In this document: piece after piece, positions 5,566 to 7,248 of the stretch
Layout: each line of letters opens with the position of its first letter
Numbering within the stretch: position 1 is the first letter of the stretch
Assembly (NCBI GenBank): GCA_003166055.1
Contig: PMWR01000297.1
Coordinates: 1 to 7,248 of the forward strand
Direction: 5' to 3'
DNA from: Acidobacteriaceae bacterium
GTDB lineage: Bacteria > Acidobacteriota > Terriglobia > Terriglobales > Acidobacteriaceae
DNA: 7,248 bases
The notes under the pieces: generated by a model
The model's database searches: none
The model's input: the letters and a program-made list of their open reading frames with translations, nothing else
Told to the model about the DNA's origin: nothing
Program-made: the position numbers and the translations under genes

Positions 5566-6691
5566 GGCGGAGGGCCTCGACGGGCGAGAGGTGCGCGCCG
5601 CGCCAAGCGGGCAGGGCGCCTGCAGCCAGACCGGAGAGCACGGAGATGCCGAGGGCCTCAAGCAGATGGAGCGGATCGATGGACGCCGAGACGATGCCGG
5701 CCGTTTGCGGGAAGGTGGATAACAAGCGCAGGCCGGCCCATCCGAAGCCGATGCCTAAAATGCCTCCGCCAAAGCCGAGGACCATCGCTTCCAACTGGAT
5801 CAGCATCAGGACGCTCCAACTCTTCCAGCCCAGGGCGCGCAAGATGCCGATCTCGCGGGTGCGTTCAAAGACCGACATGGCCATGGTGTTGGCGATGCCC
5901 AGAATGCCCATCAGCAGAGCAATGGAGGATGTGCCCCACGCCACCGCATGGGCCAGGGTAACGAACTGGTTGTTGCTGGCGCGCTCGGAGGCGAGTTGGG
6001 CGTTCAAGCCGGGCAAGGCGGCTTCGATTTCCTTTTGGGCGCGCTTCAGATATGCAGCCTCCGGTTCGCCGGGTGGAGCAGGGCGAAGGCGGACATGGAA
6101 TCCGGAGACCTTGCCTTGAAGGCTTGAGAGCTGCTGCAACTGATCGATGGGCATGATGACGGCACCGGCTTCGAGCGCGGTTCCTCCGTGATAGATGCCG
6201 ACAACCGTAAACGTTGAGCCTTGAATCTCGATCTTGTCGCCGACCGCCTTGTGCATGCTCCCCGCAAGGGCGTCGCCCAACAGGACTTCAGGCTTGCCAT
6301 TTTCAAAGCGGCGGCCGGAAGTAAAGGTGAGGGCATCGAACTCGAAGGAGTCGGCGCGCCAGCCAAAAACCAGCGCGTTGACTTCCGGCGTCAGGTCGAT
6401 GAGGTTGAAGACCATGGGACTGGCCTGCGAGACGACCGGAACGGCATGGAGTCTGCCTTCGAGAGACGCGTCCACCGAGGTGTTGAGAAATGTCTTATCG
6501 ACGACGGCGATGTCAATTCCGCTGCTGGAATAGAGGCGCATCCATTCATGCTCAAAGGAGCGGGAGAACCCAACCAGCGCCACAAACGCGCCGATCGCCA
6601 TCCCGATACCGCCCAGGGTCAGCAGAGTACGGAGACGCCTGCGCCACAGGTTTTTCCATGCGAAACCAGCGAAGGTTAATTGGGAGGCCAT
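5558..6691 (-). CDS. FtsX/MacB-type ABC transporter permease
   Basis: 377 residues from the ATG at 6691-6689. It has the type VII ABC layout: a short cytosolic start with the basic WKNLWRRRLRT segment (12-22), a first membrane helix at about 23-42, a large periplasmic MacB-PCD-like domain at about 43-245, then three helices at about 250-272, 294-324 and 342-362. The coupling segment SVFERTREIGILRALGWK (273-290) is the classic FtsX-domain motif that contacts the ATPase. The C terminus, PAWRGAHLSPVEALRHD, is also typical. The family extracts or pushes lipoproteins, peptides or lipids on the periplasmic side. Only one permease gene is present, so the complex is probably a homodimer, unlike LolC plus LolE. 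An in-frame TTG at 6745 would add 18 residues with no hydrophobic or conserved content. No Shine-Dalgarno stands close to the chosen ATG; GAGGA at 6709-6705 is 13 bases away. It is the first gene of the operon. Confidence 0.92.
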   Translation of the reverse strand: MASQLTFAGFAWKNLWRRRLRTLLTLGGIGMAIGAFVALVGFSRSFEHEWMRLYSSSGIDIAVVDKTFLNTSVDASLEGRLHAVPVVSQASPMVFNLIDLTPEVNALVFGWRADSFEFDALTFTSGRRFENGKPEVLLGDALAGSMHKAVGDKIEIQGSTFTVVGIYHGGTALEAGAVIMPIDQLQQLSSLQGKVSGFHVRLRPAPPGEPEAAYLKRAQKEIEAALPGLNAQLASERASNNQFVTLAHAVAWGTSSIALLMGILGIANTMAMSVFERTREIGILRALGWKSWSVLMLIQLEAMVLGFGGGILGIGFGWAGLRLLSTFPQTAGIVSASIDPLHLLEALGISVLSGLAAGALPAWRGAHLSPVEALRHD

Positions 6692-6752
6692 GAGTTGGGA
6701 TGAGTCCTCAGATATTGACGCGTAACCAAAAGCCCACGAATGCAAGTCTATC

Positions 6753-6779
6753 GGGGGATGGAATGAAGGTCTGTCCCCC
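6753..6779 (-). promoter_or_regulatory. Inverted repeat just downstream of the candidate -10 element
   Basis: GGGGGA (6753-6758) and TCCCCC (6774-6779) are 6-bp arms separated by 15 bases, about 60-90 bases before the permease start. In the leader RNA they could form a hairpin; as DNA they could be an operator overlapping the transcription start. No specific regulator can be named. Confidence 0.3.
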
Positions 6780-6785
6780 AGTATA
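6780..6785 (-). promoter_or_regulatory. Candidate -10 element of the ABC operon promoter
   Basis: TATACT on the minus strand matches the sigma-70 -10 consensus TATAAT at five of six bases, about 89 bases before the permease ATG. The only good -35-like element, TTGAAA (6815-6810), is 24 bases away and therefore too far. If this is the promoter it lacks a consensus -35, which suggests dependence on an activator or another sigma factor. Confidence 0.35.
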
Positions 6786-6914
6786 AATTGAGGCGCGGCG
6801 CCCGCATTGTTTCAATTTGGCCACGATTTCAATTCTGGGCCCTCAACGGGCGGGCCAGGACAAGGGAATCAAGAGAGCAAGCAAGCAGACGAGCCATGGA
6901 CAAGAGGAGCCTTC

Positions 6915-6957
6915 AAAAAAGAGTAAAAGGCAGCCGGTTTTTCCCGGGGCTGCCTTT
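6915..6957 (-). terminator. Intrinsic terminator, best read on the minus strand
   Basis: AAAGGCAGCC (6926-6935) and GGCTGCCTTT (6948-6957) make a perfect 10-bp stem with a 12-base loop. On the minus strand it runs into TTTTACTCTTTTTT (6928-6915), a good T-rich tract. On the plus strand it runs into TTTCTCTC, so some bidirectional action is possible. It would end transcripts from the zinc-ribbon gene, or a small RNA, and insulate the ABC operon. Confidence 0.72.
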
Positions 6958-7081
6958 CTCTCAAGCTCATTGATAGGAAGATCCTTGAAGGAAAAAAGAC
7001 AGGGAATCGTCCATCGAGCATGGCTGTCAGCGTGCGGAGCTGTGGGAACAGACGCCGTTTAGCCTTGCTCACGAGCAATGT

Positions 7082-7111
7082 GGTCCGCTGTCCGACCGGG
7101 ACAGCGGGACC
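7082..7111 (-). terminator. Strong GC-rich hairpin just after the zinc-ribbon gene
   Basis: GGTCCGCTGTCC (7082-7093) pairs with GGACAGCGGGACC (7099-7111) in a 12-bp stem with one bulged base and the loop GACCG. It begins 8 bases past the stop codon of the zinc-ribbon gene. There is no T tract after it, so it may stabilise the 3' end or attenuate, with true termination at 6915-6957. Confidence 0.5.
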
Positions 7112-7119
7112 GATGAATT

Positions 7120-7248
7120 CTAGAAACGGCCGCGCCCTCGCGAGCTGCCGCCGCCACCAGCGCCGCTGCCTTTGCGCGCCTGGTAGCAGTCGCGGCAAAA
7201 CACCGGGCGATCACCACGAGGTTCGAAAGGAACTGTTGTAGGCTGGCC
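7120..7248 (-). CDS. CxxC-x17-CxxC zinc-ribbon protein, C-terminal fragment running off right edge
   Basis: Only the last 42 residues are present, ending at TAG 7122-7120. They read GQPTTVPFEPRGDRPVFC, then RDCYQARKGSG and a Gly/Ser/Arg-rich end GSSRGRGRF. This matches the second half of the CxxC-x17-CxxC zinc-binding module: the 17 residues before the CRDC pair start exactly at the window edge, so the codon just outside should be the second Cys of the first CxxC pair. VPF-P-GDRP-VYC-DC is the family signature. These are small proteins of unknown role, usually with a second zinc ribbon at the N terminus. The RGRGR tail suggests nucleic-acid contact, by inference only. The gene is upstream of and co-directional with the ABC operon but is separated from it by 428 bases and a terminator. 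Confidence 0.83.
   Translation of the reverse strand, partial: GQPTTVPFEPRGDRPVFCRDCYQARKGSGAGGGGSSRGRGRF

Larger units (their letters stand above)
6692..7119. other. 428-base non-coding region upstream of the ABC operon
   Basis: No open frame here has a Shine-Dalgarno or recognisable product. The part near the operon (6692-6860) holds a TATACT element, a GGGGGA/TCCCCC inverted repeat, two copies of ATTTCAATT or TTTCAATT (around 6810 and 6827), and a hairpin formed by CTGGGCCC (6835-6842) with GGGCCAG (6852-6858, one bulge). The middle has a strong terminator (6915-6957). The part nearest the zinc-ribbon gene has a long hairpin (7082-7111) and a small one, TTGCTC/GAGCAA at 7065-7078. The 100-odd bases between terminator and hairpin (6958-7064) could be a 3' UTR or the body of a small RNA on the minus strand. 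Confidence 0.55.

Noticed and set aside
5566..5661. N-terminal extension of the ATPase from a TTG at 5661
   Set aside because: The added 32 residues are Pro/Ser/Arg-rich, overlap the permease coding region and precede the normal family start MTKPLLEVRDLKKSY.
4933..5961. 342-residue plus-strand open frame
   Set aside because: It lies antisense across the ATPase and permease genes, which have complete family motifs. Its own sequence shows no domain.
6692..6745. N-terminal extension of the permease from a TTG at 6745
   Set aside because: The 18 added residues are polar and unlike the family. The ATG at 6691 gives a normal MacB/FtsX N terminus.
6868..6890. GCAAGCAAGCAG tetranucleotide repeat
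   Set aside because: It has only two to three units in a non-coding leader, too few to support phase variation.
6788..7062. Plus-strand open frames of 61 and 81 residues in the leader region
   Set aside because: Both run through the intrinsic terminator and hairpins, have no Shine-Dalgarno and no recognisable product.

Overview
The window most likely comes from an Acidobacteriota chromosome (class Terriglobia or a relative). It has high GC and tight gene packing. Short interspersed palindromes of the form GGGGCT(A/G)AAGCCCC sit between genes. At the left edge is a protein with the 'RKFSRDW ... PPDTRSNTQRI' pattern that I associate with this phylum. The assignment rests on recognised protein and repeat patterns, not on a search.

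Layout: (1) 1-467, minus strand: the N-terminal 155 residues of a hypothetical protein that runs off the left edge. (2) 468-728: a divergent promoter region. (3) 729-2840, plus strand: a 703-residue protein. Its N-terminal third is a class II polynucleotide nucleotidyltransferase head (CCA-adding enzyme/poly(A) polymerase type) with several altered active-site residues. It continues into a helical middle, an acidic stretch and a roughly 190-residue Lys/Ala/Pro-rich tail like histone H1. (4) 2841-3087: a gap between convergent genes, filled with palindromes and stem-loops. (5) 6691 down to 3088, minus strand: a four-gene operon coding for an FtsX/MacB-type ABC permease, a LolD/MacB-type ATPase, a secreted LolA-like protein and a membrane-anchored alpha/beta hydrolase. 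The genes are joined by overlaps of 8 and 4 bases and then a 1-base gap. (6) 6692-7119: a 428-base non-coding region with a candidate -10 element, an intrinsic terminator and several hairpins. (7) 7120-7248, minus strand: the C-terminal end of a CxxC-x17-CxxC zinc-ribbon protein that runs off the right edge.

The operon reads as a small envelope transport module. The permease and ATPase would form a mechanotransmission-type ABC complex in the inner membrane. The LolA-like protein would be its periplasmic lipid or lipoprotein carrier. The hydrolase could act on an acyl or ester substrate in the same compartment. The most unusual element is the nucleotidyltransferase-like protein, which combines a degenerate catalytic signature with a long polyampholyte tail. 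I see no CRISPR array, transposase, tRNA or rRNA. Nothing here clearly shows a wholly new defence or mobile system.
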